A DNA stretch of 64,000 bases, from positions 5,658,037 through 5,722,036 of the forward strand of contig NC_021686.1 in NCBI RefSeq assembly GCF_000247815.1. Reading direction: 5' to 3'. This document shows, piece after piece, positions 1 to 12,317 of this stretch. The notes beneath the pieces were generated by a model that ran no database searches, was not told where the DNA came from, and saw nothing but the letters and a program-made list of their open reading frames with translations. The translations under genes were made by a program, and so were the position numbers. Position 1 is the first letter of the stretch. Each line of letters begins with the position of its first letter. Source of the DNA: Ficedula albicollis (lineage: Eukaryota; Chordata; Aves; Passeriformes; Muscicapidae).

Positions 1-1020
1 GCTAAAATGAATTTTAAAGTCTTTGATTTAAGTGATTGCAGTTTTCAGAGCAGGAATCTGCTGAAGATGCTCTGAATGTTGTAGCTGCAGAGGCTTATGT
101 GCTTCCAGGTAACAGTGCAGGGATGCAACTCATTTGGAGTCTGAGATTATTAATTGAAACCTGATTTGTTTGCATCTGCTTGCTTTGTAACAACTTCTGA
201 TATAGTCTTACCAGAATTCAGAACTCCTTAGGCCTAGATGCATATCCCAAAATATGAGCAGTTCTTCTGTCCTGTGTAGAAGTTTTCCAGAAAAATGGGT
301 TCAACATATATAAATCCCAACGACTGGGTCTTTAACACCTTCAGCACAAGACCTAAGAATTCCCTCAGAGTTAAGTTTCCAGCTTGACTTGATCTTTCCT
401 GATCGACCCACAAGCCTTGTCTACATTTGGTTTTCTTCCTGTGTGTGACCATACCCAAGAAGCTTCTCCCTGTGCTGAACACAGCCTGTCTAAAGGTCCA
501 GGTGTTTCTGGTAAGTGCTTTTGTATCATTTGTGGTTGTTTTTCCAAGTTAACATAATCTTGGATTGCCTGCAGGTTGTGGGGCTTCCAGCCATGAAGAT
601 ACTGCAGACTCTGTCCTGTTCTTGGACCTGCTTTGGGCAGAGATTGGAGCAGGTAACCTCCCAGGCTCCCTTTCCACCTGAATTAGTCTAAGATTCGCTC
701 TGTCCTGACCTTTTCAACACAGTTTTATCTGTGAGGGGGTAAAAGGCACTGTTGTCCTTGCTGCCAAGCCATACCTACAGCTCAAAACACTGACCACGGC
801 AAGAACAGATGAATTTTCCTTTCCTGTGAGGCACATGCTCCTCTGGAAACTTAAAGGTAGTCATCAAAATTGCTACTCCTAAGTATAGGTAGCCCTTCAA
901 AGCAGAAACCAGTCCCAAATTTGACAATGTGGATTTCTTGTCTCCATCTTGCACATTTCATGGGCTTTGAAGTATCTGAGTGGGTTTGGGTGGATTGTGA
1001 AGGTGCAAGTGTGTGCTGGG
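1..1020. other. Unique non-coding sequence
   Basis: No exon, RNA gene or repeat family is recognisable on either strand. The open frames are short and lack domain-like composition. Confidence 0.5.
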
Positions 1021-1160
1021 AGTTTGTGACACCTGATGGAAGCATCACCTCCAGGGGAAGGAGAGCATTTAGAAGAGCCTGGTTTTGATAAGTTTGTGAC
1101 ACCTGATGGAAGCATCACCTCCAAGGGAAGGACAGCATTTAGAAGAGCCTGGTTTTGATA
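1021..1160. repeat. 70-bp tandem duplication
   Basis: Two head-to-tail copies, 1021-1090 and 1091-1160, both begin AGTTTGTGACACC and end GGTTTTGATA. They differ at two positions. The short open frames crossing this stretch on both strands are products of the duplication and do not look like a gene. Confidence 0.95.
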
Positions 1161-2740
1161 GAGGAATAAAAATACCATTTTCTAAGGGCTGAAATTCCAA
1201 TTGAAAGTTTCTCAGTGGTTCTGTATTGAGGCCAAGCCCTCTCCTCATTCATGTTCTGGCAGGTTGGCAAGTAATGCAGTGCGATGTTGTTTATGTTGGA
1301 TTCTGTTAAAGTGCATTCTGATGTGATTTGATAAGGGCAAAGGGCAGAACACTGAGGATTAGATACATGATCAGTTAAGGCTCTAACTGTTGTTATGTCC
1401 ATTTCTTCTATGACTTATTGAGAGACCCTAACCCTGAACTTACACCTGTTAATTGTTTTGCACAAACTTGGAATATTGCCTGAAACTAGACTATGAATTA
1501 GTTAATTCTGTTTCAGCCTACAATCTCTAGAAGTTCAGGTTTTTTTGAAGTTGTTCCAATGCCTCAGTGAGCCCAGACTATGCACAGATGGTCAGCAGGA
1601 GAGGCCGAAAATTAGGAGGAGTAAGTCATGTACAAGAGGTGACACAGGAGCGTTGGAAGGTGAAGGGAATTTTCCTGTGGTCTCTTACTGCCCTCAGCTG
1701 CAATAGCTCTGGGCTTAGACTGGGGTAGGTTTGTATTCCTGCTGGCCCTGGTTCAGTGTTGGCTGTAGTTGCCAATGGATGGCTTGGTTGACTTCAAAAA
1801 GTCATTTTTACAATGATCCATGTGCAGTGTTCCTTAGAGCTGTGCAAAGCCAAGTGGCCTAAGTTCCCAAATAAAGCCTGATGCAATGGTATGAAGGGAA
1901 ATCCTTTCTCCTTTTTAAGCCCATGGCTTTGGTTCATGGTTTAGGCTCGTGAAGGCATGTCTGTGTCACAGGGAATTTCATGGGAGTGATGCTGATGCTC
2001 TAAAATACCTCCCAAGTATTTTTAAAGCAATGTAAAGAGCCCTTGGGATTATTTAGATGCTATGCCTAGTCCCTTTACCCCTTTGAAAACCAGTCCTTCA
2101 GCAAAGAAAAATAATTCCTCAGGTGATTCTTGCCAGTGATTTTGCAATGTTGTTTGTGAAACAAAATGCCCAGAGTCAAGTAACAAGTGCTGTGCTCAGA
2201 GGCAAGCAGGTGATAGGTCTAAAAAGTGGTGATCTGCTGCACTGAGAATCTCATTGTTCTGAGAAAAAAAACCTGAACTGCTTGACCACAAAAATGAAGG
2301 TTTGGTCTGGAGAATGTGCAGTTACATGTCAGCTGTCCCTGGCCTGTGGTGCAGGGCAGGATGGCAGCAGTGCTCCTGCCAGAAGGCTGGAGAAAGCACA
2401 GAGCACCAGGAGCTCTCATCTGCTGCCTTTCCAGCCTGCCTGACAAGCCCTTGAGTAGGTGTGAATAAGGATCTCCCGAAGGAATACAAAAAAGGGCCAC
2501 CAGGGGCCATCACCTTGAACTTGCCCTTTCAAGTGTTATCTATAAATACGGTTCCCCAAAGCAATCCAGCTGGCACCCTCTAGTCAAGCTCATCATGATC
2601 TCAGATAAAACTGTCAAGTGGAGCCAGATCTTCAGCTGCTCTATGGAGCCTTGCCAATTTCCACTGCTTGGGAATGAGCTGGAGGAGCTTCTTCCCATGC
2701 TGGAGCCTTGCAGGAGAGAAGAGGGCTGGACCTGCCAGCG
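1161..2740. other. Unique non-coding sequence
   Basis: About 1.6 kb with no recognisable gene or repeat family on either strand. Confidence 0.5.
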
Positions 2741-2894
2741 ATGGCTGTGCTGCAGCTCACTGGTCTTTGCAGGGCGCAGGTAGAGAGAAGGAGGTAAGAA
2801 TCCTCTGCAAGATAACAATGGCTGTGCTGCAGCTCACTGGTCTTTGCAGGGTGCAGGTAGAGAGGAGGAGGTAAGAATCCTCTGCAAGATAACA
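2741..2894. repeat. 77-bp tandem duplication with splice-like signals
   Basis: Two head-to-tail copies, 2741-2817 and 2818-2894, differ at two positions. Each contains an acceptor-like TCTTTGCAG, then 21 nt, then a donor-like GAG|GTAAGA. The 21-nt segments are 2773-2793 and 2850-2870. The acceptor has only a weak pyrimidine tract and no neighbouring exon is recognised, so a microexon is only a possibility. Confidence 0.93.
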
Positions 2895-4895
2895 AAGATC
2901 TTGTGTCCTGTAAGTCCCATGTGGTGGTGGAACCCCTGGTTTTTTGGGAGTCTCACTCTGGAACACACCTCTAATGTGGCAGTTATCCACCTACTGCCGA
3001 AATATTTTTAAAAAGCAGCATCTGTGCCCATATTAGCAGACAGAGAAAAGGCAAGGTGGTATGGGCAGCCTGAGGTGTGTCCTGGGAAGGAGTCCTGGCT
3101 CTCCCAGGGTCCAGGGATTCTTGTGTTTTAGCCCAAATTTTCTTTTGGAATGTGGCATCTAGCGGGTTGTGCAAAGCAATGCTCTGCCCTGTGTGATGGC
3201 AGGGCTGCATCCCTCCCCTCTGGGTTTGCTTCCCTGTGCCTTTGCCTGCTCCTGTGATGGTGGGGAATCAATGCTTATTTTAGCTGATGAACTCCTAAGA
3301 TTATCAGATAAACAGAACTGTGCAACAGAAAATCTTGAATTTACTAGCTGTGTTTGTATCCTTAGAAGCACGGTGTGCTGTCATCTTGCTTTTATAAAGA
3401 TCAAAATCCATCCTGACAGCCTGCTTTGCCTACTTTCTCAGTGGCTGAAGGCAACTTTTCAGACCCTTGGAGCTGAAATTGTCACTTTTTGTTAATCCTC
3501 TGTGTTTCTTGCATTTAAGCTTTCAAATCTATCAGTAGAGCTGGTGTAATCTCCATAATCATGACTTTATTATACAAGAGTAACTCTTGTATATCTAGCC
3601 CGAAGTTTCTCAGGCAGCAGTGAAATTTGGGACAAGATGGCCAAGATGCCTTTCAGGTGATTTGATAAAACCTGTGGCATTGCCCAGCCCAGCAGGGTGA
3701 GGCTCAGGCTGGTGCCTTGGTTGCTGCAAGGAGATGCTTGAGGCAGTGGATGGAGTGATGCTTTCCCACTTCTGCTACTTTTATCTCATTCTGTTTTTAA
3801 TTTCTAGACATACTGTGTCCATTATCTGCCACAGTGGCACTTAATCCATGTGGAAAAGTCCAGGCTTAGCATTTCACATCATGAAGCTGGGAATACATTG
3901 CAAATTAAACAACATTATTTGCTCTCTTTTCTTCTCTGTCAAGTTCGTGTCCATACAGGATGTGGTCAAGAAATGCAAGATGGAAAAAGAAAATCGATAG
4001 TCATTGATGCTAAAATATTAATGTTTCTTCGGAATGAGGGGTGGAATAGAGTGAACTCCCAGGAGTTCCCTGCAGCCCTCACTGCAGTGCTGCAGAGTTT
4101 GCAAGAGCATTGGACAGCAGAGGTAGGGAGAGAAGAGCCTGGTGTGAGCTGACTTTCCTGGCCTCTCCAAGGGACTCTGACACCTTGCAGGGTGAAGTGG
4201 GAGCTGTGCATTGCCCTCTGTGTCAGTGTGGGAATGGCACCTAGCATTGCCTGCTACCCCTGGAAATCCTGCCAGGGAGGCAATCCTCTGCTGCTGGGTG
4301 GCTGCAGGGGAATGTCCCCTGCAGCTCCTGCTGTGCAGCACTGACCCACACAGCCATCGCCCCCCTATGCCCTGTGCCAGTGCCACATCTGTGCTCCTGG
4401 ACTGGCACTGGGCAAGAGGTGCGCCAGCACTGACATGAGGACACTTACTGGAAGGTGTGGGTATACTGAGAAAGGATTGCCCAGAGAAATAGGCCAAGGT
4501 TTCCCCATGTTGAGGGTGTCATCCCTCCCCCGTGGTTCAGCCCTCCCAGGTACCCCTTCACAGCAGGTTAGCTGCCATTACTGTGCCCGAAAAGTGTGTT
4601 GGTGACAGCCAAGAGCAGACTGTGCCTGTGATCTTTTCAGGCTGCCTGGCAGAACTGGCTCTGTCTGTGCTGGCCTGAGGGGATATCAGCCTCCGGAAAC
4701 GTTCCGTGTTCACATCGTGCTCAGGTTTCCAGAAGAATTTCTTTTTAGGTGGAAGCCTTCAGATGGGATTTATGTGAATGTGAAACCCCATTAGGCATGG
4801 GCAGATTTGGGCTTCCCAGCCCATTCCTTGGGTGTTGCTGCCATCTAGGGTGTGAGCCAGCAGAGCCTCAGTGCTGGCCATGGGCAGCCACACAG
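2895..4895. other. Unique non-coding sequence
   Basis: About 2 kb without recognisable genes or interspersed repeats. The longest frames (159 codons on the minus strand near 4.0-4.5 kb, 108 and 100 codons on the plus strand) show no known domain and overlap other frames of similar length, as expected by chance in fairly GC-rich bird DNA. Confidence 0.5.
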
Positions 4896-5025
4896 TCCCA
4901 CTATCACACTGTCCATGGCCTTATCACACTGTCCCACAGCCTTATTGCACTGTCCCATGGCCTTATCACTCTGTCCATGGCCTCATCACACCATCCCACA
5001 GCCTTATCACACCGTGCCCAGGCTG
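4896..5025. repeat. Minisatellite, about 20-bp unit
   Basis: Imperfect repeats on the theme CCATGGCCTTATCACACTGT / CCCACAGCCTTATCACACTG run for about 130 bp. Overlapping open frames with periodic His/Leu/Pro or Trp/Asp-rich products result from the repeat. Confidence 0.9.
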
Positions 5026-8000
5026 TTCTGCAGGGTTTGCCCCTGAAGGGTTCATGGCAGCCGGGCCAGGACTGAGCCACTTTGGGGTTAAACACGGACC
5101 ACCTTACTGCAATGTGTTATTCCCAGGGAAAAGCTGTGTGCAGGACTGCAGAGGAGCACTATTCTGGGCTGTCAGTGTGTGTTGGGGACATGGGTTTGGT
5201 TGCTGGTGCTGCAGGTGCGGTGACCCTGCTGGGGTGGCCAGGAGCCCACAGCAGGCTCTTGCCCCTGGCTGGGCACGTTGGTTTGGTTGTTGTTTCAAGG
5301 TCCCTGTGCAGGCTGCCAGGGTGTGTGGAAGGGGTCAGACATGGCCATGGTCACTCTGAGCTAAGCCCCACTGAAGCAAACTTGTGGCATGTGTTCCACC
5401 TGGGCTGTATTGCCACCTTTGGTTTTGTGTTAAACAGGTCTGGTCTGCCAATCCAAGAAGTTTTTACACACACTTAGAGAGAATGTGAGCCATAGCCAGG
5501 CTGGCTCCTGCCCAGCCTCAGGGGCACAGGGGGAACAGATGTTCACTTCAAACCAAAATCATTCCAATGCTTGAATCTGCACTAATGGCTCTGGCCCTGC
5601 ATCAAGGACTTCAAAGCAAAAGGAATTTTTTTAATAGTTCCAGCTCAGGTGTAACTGAAATCCCATTTTACAGACTATTTCCACAGATTGCATGTTTGTG
5701 AAGCCCAGGAAACAGGACTCACTTTTCTGCAGCAAACTGCAGCCTGGCTGAGTGCACTGTCATCATGTGGATTTTTCCTGAGCCTACCTTGGTGAGGTAA
5801 AGCTCTGAGCTTGAACTCCTGGTTAAATAAATTTACATACAGTGTGGAATCCCTCCTGTCTGTCCTGGAGCCAGGTGAGTGGCTGCCAGGGCTGTTTGCC
5901 ACCCTTGGTAGGGATGAACCAGGCACTGAGTAATCCAGGTCAGTAGCACAGCTGTATTATTGTGACCCTCCTGGTTGAAGGAATGGCCTTTGAGATGCCT
6001 GTGGACTTCAGAACAGGAGACACATATCCACAAACAAGCAAATACATTCTTAAACTGTTTTTTATTTTTGACCATTGATGTAAGTAGAACTAAAGCTGTG
6101 GAACTGCATCTTATTCTGGCAAATCATTTCCCCCTTGTGCCCCCCTGTGGTACCTCCTTTCTCTGCTTTCACTCAGCAATAACTCACCTTTTCTGTCATT
6201 CTGCACTTTCCTTACATAGTCTAATTTTTTCATTGTTTCAAATAAGTCTGTGTTGAAATAATCTGTACAGTCCATCGTGTACAGTTGTGAGACAAAGTCC
6301 ACCAAAGGCCCAGCAGGAATTAGGTGTTTTCATGTCAGTGGGAGCTATGCTTTGTTCCAGGTTTCCTATTGATTCTGATGAATTTCAGCAACTTAGAGCA
6401 CAGATTCTAACATGTGCTGTGGCTGTAGAATGAGCTATGGATCAGATATTAGAAGATCTGTAGTTACTAATGGTTTGGCATATTCTTTTGAGAAGCCTTA
6501 TAAAGTTATTAGTCCATGCAGGTAACTCGCCCTACTCCATTTCTTGCAAATCAATTCTTTACACACCTACTACAACCTTTTGCTCTTTTGATATAAGCAT
6601 AGGGTTGATCCAACCTTAGAATTGGTGTGGAGTGGAGACATGACTTAAAACATGCAAAATAATACTGGAGTGAACATGTCTGTGGCTTGGAGTGCTGTGT
6701 GCAGTGGGGCAGATTTAGAGCTACTTGTATTCACACCAAGGCTTTGGGACTCACTATTTACTTACAATCAATAAATACTAGTAAATGCCAGTATTTACTT
6801 AACTGACTTGCTACACTGTTTTGGTTTCTTCTTTTTTATTTTTTCATGTTTATAATTATGTGAAGTTGAAACAAAATATTCTTCCTAGTGGATATTTCCC
6901 TGAATTTTCTTTTGGGTAGCCCCTGTTTTTCCCTTATGTTTGAAGTACATGGCAGAAATTACTCATTGTTGCCACCCTGAGTTTTTTCCCCGTTTTTTAA
7001 GGCTTCTCCAAAAGGATATTTTCCACTTCTCTGAAGCACTCTTTCGAGTCCTGTGGGGTTGGTGGGAAGGTGATTCAGTTCCTAGAAAAATGTTGAGCTG
7101 GCACTTTTTAATGTGTGAGGGTTTTAGATTCATCTCAAGTGAGTACATTTAAAGCTGTATTGATTTCAGTGTGCTTGGGACTTGACTTTTTTTCTTATTT
7201 GTTAATATGGATGTAGCTATTGGAGATAACTACTCAGTGTAAGTATTACAGAAGGACTGAAATCCATCTATGACTCAGAGTGAAATTAAATGCTTTCTAC
7301 TTTTGGGCATTTAGAGATTTCAGAGGCTGCTAGCAATTTTTTATGAAAGCAATTAGATTATCACAAATATTATAAATTGTATCTTTATTTATAGAGTTAT
7401 ATCATACCTTGAAATGATACTTTTGGGTCAAAAACCAAGAGAAGTGAGTGTTTCACCGAGGAGGCTTTCTGGATGGGGACTGTGAGGAATGGTGTTGTCC
7501 CTGCAGTGGTGACATTGTACCTCAGCACATCCCTCTCCTGTGTTGTGACATTTCACAGGGGTAATTATTGCCTAAATTCACCCTGAGCACATGGACCTCA
7601 ATGCTCATTATGGAGGAGATGGAAGAAAAACACTGAATATCAGCAGATCAAAAAGCAGCTTGCTGGGTACAGGCATCAGCTGTAACTAGAAATTTCAGGA
7701 GAGACCTTTAGTGCCATAAATGGCTTTAAAGTCATTGATTAATTAATGTTTATGTCCCACAGAAAAGAAACCTTCAGCAGCTTCCCTTAGCAGTGGGGTG
7801 GATTTGCCACAGAGCCTGTGCTGGATGTGCTCTGCACTGCCTGATGTGAAGCCACAGCAGGAGCCTCAGCTGCAGAGGACATGCCCACCTGGAGTGTCCT
7901 GGTGTGTGTCACCTCCTGAGGGATGGCTCTGTCCTCCCCAGGGTTAGCCTGGCTGCTGCCCTGCAGCAGGAGGGACACCCACACCTGCAGCACAGGAACC

Positions 8001-11000
8001 AGCTCTAGGGAGCTCCAGCTCAGCTGCTGCTGCTTCAGGCCAGAAGACCCCAAACCTGATGGTTTTGACATAAAGGAGATTATTTCACTGGTGAAATTGG
8101 CCTGAATTTGGCCATCATTGGCCTGATGAAGGTTCATCTCAATACAGGTAGGCTCCTGGATGTGTGGCTTTCCCTTCATATTTGACTTCAGGACTGATTT
8201 GCTCAGAAATATGGGCATTGCTTCCTGCTTACATGTCTGTCTGGCATCCACAGATGCCAGAAGTCCCTTGATGGGCTTTTCCTCAAAGTGGTATAGTAGG
8301 GCTCCTGTAAACTGGGAGTTTGAAGCCACAAGTCATTGCATAGAACTCATTTTAGACTCCAACCAATACAGTCTGAGGTGTGGAAAAACCTTTAGTGCCT
8401 TCTAAACTTCAGTTTGCTTTGGTGCAGCATCTCCCTTGTTTTGTAAGAGTTCCCAAAACTTGTTCTTGGATAAATACCCATTTCCCAGCTGGCTTTCAGC
8501 AAGTACCAGATCTGGTCCTAGTTATTGCAGTGTGAGCATATGTTATGTAAAGAACTGACAAAACCTAAAATCATCATTGGAAAAGCCCTGGTATACTGAT
8601 GGGTTTTGTGTCAGCATCCAAATTGTGACAGATTAGTTTTCTTTCATAACTCTAAGTTGCAGGAAAAAAGAAGTTAGAGATGTCCAAATCTGCATGTGAG
8701 GAGCTGTGGTACCCCCTGGGTGTGGCACTGAGGCCTTTGCATAGGTGCTGTGTGCTGTGAGGTTTGCTCTTTGGCTGGAGCAGGGCTCTGGGTGTCACCC
8801 TGGTAGCACCCAGTGGCTGCAGTGTCACCTTGCCCTTCGACCCCTGTGAACACCACACCAGGTCTCTGCTCCCAGCAGGAGCTGCCAGCAAATAGGTTTT
8901 TGGAAGGGTAGTGGCAGGAGACTTGGCAGCTGACAGCAGAGTAGCTGTATTTGTTGTTTCTGGCTGCCAGAACACAATGCAGAATTAATTTAAGCTACTG
9001 TACAGGTTAATACATCCTTTCAGGTGAGAGATACCGTATAAATATAGCGTCACCAACATCCTAGGCAGTATTTTAGTATGACATTTTGTCTGATCTTATT
9101 AATTTTATTTGGAGAAAAACATAGAGGAAATATAAGAAATAACACATCATGTCAGGTTGCCCATCCATGATCACAGAGGCTCTGCTCTTATCATCCATTG
9201 CTGGTGGATGCTGGTGCTGCTGAGAATAACTGAGACAGTGAGAGGGGCACAAGAGTCACTTCACAGGGTGTGCTGTTTCTACCAGCTCACCTGAGCCCTG
9301 GTTTTCAGTTTGGCTAACTGGTATTGCTCCAGTTAGAGCAATGTAGCTTTCAGATAGCCCAGCACCCCCAGGAGGAGAGCCTGACTTTGCCAGGAGGTAC
9401 TGTCCACCCCTGTAGGGCAGTTTCTTTTGTGCTGGTGACAGTGGTGCCACCAAAGCTGTGCTCTGCCCAGGAGGGTCTCAAGCAGCTCCTCCTTCCTGCA
9501 CAAGGGTGCTTGTAAGCTCCCTAAAGCACAGATGAGCTAAACATGTTCCTATTCTGTCTATCTCAGGTGTTTGCTCTCCATGTATTCAGCTGATCAGAGT
9601 TGTCTCTGTCAGTCTGGTTAACATGCTCTGGGTAGGACTGAGATGGTCTCAGCAGTTTGTGTGTCACCCTCTCCTCCATGAGCCCTGGCCCCTGGAGAAA
9701 TGAGGTTGTGTGAGCCCTGTGGCCCTGAGGGGAGGCAGGAGGAAAGGAAATTGCTGAGGTTACAAGGACAGGTCAGGAGCTAGGAAATCCTGTTTGGATG
9801 AGGGGCCTTCACTGCTCAGTTTGCAGTGCTCTTGCCAGAAACCTTGCTCAGCTGAGTTTGCTTTGAGGAGCCTTGGGCTCTTTTGGTCTCAGTTTTAAGC
9901 CATTAAGGGTTGTGTTGTCGTGTGGCATTAAGTGTGAGCTCTCTCAAGGATGGGAGTTGGAGACCTTCACTCATTGCAGTAGCCTAGTGGCTGGAATTCC
10001 CACATTACAGCACGGCCCCAGGCAGTGGTGATTCAGGAGGAGGAAAATATGTTCCCTCTGTTGACACATCAATAACAATTCTAAAGGCATCTGAGGGACT
10101 GTGTCCCTGGGAATATTCCCACTTTCCAATAGTGAAAAGGTTTGCTACTCATTAATTCCTTCAGCTGCTTTAGGATGCTTAATAATATCAGACTAGAAAA
10201 CTTCATCACAGCTCCCCTTCAGAAATTCTTGGGCTGAGAGGAGAGCTGTTTGGAAACACTTTGCAGCAGCACCACTGCTTTTAATGCTGTGGTAAAATGA
10301 GGATAAATCTGTGCTGTTCTAATTACATGACAGTGTAAGAAGTCTGGAAAACTGTCCAGGTAGGGTGGGGAGGATGAACCCCAATGTCAGACCCCTGATG
10401 ACTCCCTTTGGCTTCGGTTTCCTCCTCTGTGACTTTGCGAATACATTTGGCAGTGGCTGGAGTTCAAGTTACAGCCATACAGAGTAAAAGTGAATGTCAC
10501 TGAAGATGTGCTCTGGAAGGAAGATGCAAACCTGCTGTACATAATGACATGGGATAGTTTGAGGATTATTTCTTCCTAAATGGCCCGATGCAAGTGATAA
10601 CTCTTCTGGACTGCAGCAAAGAGGACACAGAAGTTCTGCAGCATTTTCTCATTGCCCTCAACCTTATAAATGCCATTTCTAATGGGCTGTTAGCAGGATG
10701 TCAGGCTGGGAATGGTTCCCCAGCTCTGCTGTGCAAGGAGCCGGGGAGCTGGTGCACACTGAACAGGAGAGGGCACTGGCACTCCAGCAGCTGTGCTGTG
10801 CTCAGGATGGATTTTTACTGCAGCTCAGCACACACATTCTTATCATCTCCTGCTCATAATGTGAGAAAAGAGTCTATGAAAAGAGTGAATGAACTGCATT
10901 TATTGTCTGTGTCTCTCTGAGGAAAGGGAAATCCACTTGCACCAGGTGGAAACCTGCCCCTTTCCTTTGAACTTCATCTGCTGCTGTCTGGTGCAGCTCC

Positions 11001-11995
11001 TGGGAGTGTCTTTTTGAAAATCTCTGCTTTAGTGTCCTTTTTCTGCACTGACATCAGGTATTCAGTACACAAACTAAGGTGACATTCATGTTGACCAAGG
11101 CAAGCTGAGGTTGTGCATTCTCTCCTGCAGCTGTCCTGCAGTCCCTCCCTTCACCCCAAGAACCTGTATGTGCTGCCTCTCCTCCTGCCCCATCTCTCAG
11201 CCATCAGACACTCTGAAGGGCTGAATTTCCCTCCTGCTTCACAGCATTAACCACAGTATACTGGGGAGCAATGTGCAAGTGGACCTTAACCTGTGGGTGA
11301 GGAAATCTGAGTCAGGCTCTGTGTCTCTGGCCACCATCCCACCATCTCCAGTGGTGATGCTCATGAGGGGCTCCATGCCCTGACTCAAAATGCTGGACAT
11401 AGACCTCTTTTTTCTTTTTTGCCCCCCTCCTCTTTGAATTTCCATCCTCTTTTTTCCACCTTTTTGCTTTGCACCTGTAAAGGGTCTCTCATACTGGAAA
11501 GAACCAAGTTCTGTTTGTTTTCAAATTTAATAAGTCTTAATTAGACCCAAAGTAAAGCTTTCGTGGAGCTGTCAGCATAATTACAGGCTGGGAGAGCCTT
11601 CCTGCTGAATCTGAATCCAGCCCCCAGCTTCCTGGTCCTGACACAGTGTGGCAGAGGAAGGGGGAACAAGGCAGGGGTGACAGCAGCACCTTTGCTTCTC
11701 TCCCAAGTCCTTTGCAATCTTTTTCTGCTCTGCATGAAGGTTTGAGAAAGGCAGAGCAGAATAGGCCTGACAGTAACGGAAGGAAATATATTTAGAAACA
11801 TGAAAAATAGGAAGAGAAAATGTTTTATTTGCATTATTCACCAGATTCTATTATTTATTACATTGCTGTGCCAGTGCTTGGTTTTATAACTCCCAAAGAA
11901 ATGATCATGCTTCTGAGGGCAGCTTTGTACTGCTGTCTTTTAAATATGGACTCTTGATATGAGGCATTCTTTGGCTGTGTTGCTGTGAGGGAGGG
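5026..11995. other. Unique non-coding sequence
   Basis: About 7 kb with no recognisable exon, RNA gene or repeat family. A 180-codon minus-strand frame at 7787-8329 is the longest. Its product is Ser/Gln-rich and lacks a recognisable domain, signal peptide or membrane segment, and I see no convincing splice context. I treat it as chance. Confidence 0.45.
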
Positions 11996-12317
11996 GAGGC
12001 CCTGGCACATGGTGCTCAGAAAAGCTCTGGCTGCCCCATCCCTGGAAGTGTTCAAGGCCAGGTTGGAAGGGGCTTAGCACAACCTGGGATGGTGGAAGAT
12101 GTCCCTGCCCATGGCAGGGGGGTTAAAATGAGATGATCTTTAAGAGGCCCTGGCACATGGTGCTCAGAAAAGCTCTGGCTGCCCCATCCCTGGAAGTGTT
12201 CAAGGCCAGGTTGGAAGGGGCTTAGCACAACCTGGGATGGTGGAAGATGTCCCTGCCCATGGCAGGAGGGTTAAAATGAGATGATCTTTAATGTTCCCTA
12301 TAACCCAAACCATTTCA
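11996..12317 (+). mobile_element. CR1 LINE 3' end with internal 148-bp tandem duplication
   Basis: The sequence matches the 3' end of bird CR1 retrotransposons: GCTGCCCCATCCCTGGAAG, then TTCAAGGCCAGGTTGGAAGG, then CCCTGCCCATGGCAGG, ending with GATGATCTTTAA and AACCCAAACCATT. The body is present twice head to tail, 11996-12143 and 12144-12291, with one visible substitution, and only the second copy runs on into the 3' terminus. The element is heavily 5'-truncated, as is usual for CR1, and carries no coding sequence. The duplication must have followed insertion. Confidence 0.93.

Noticed and set aside
7787..8329. 180-codon minus-strand frame
   Set aside because: No domain, signal, membrane segment or convincing exon boundaries; low-complexity Ser/Gln/Ala content typical of chance frames in bird DNA.
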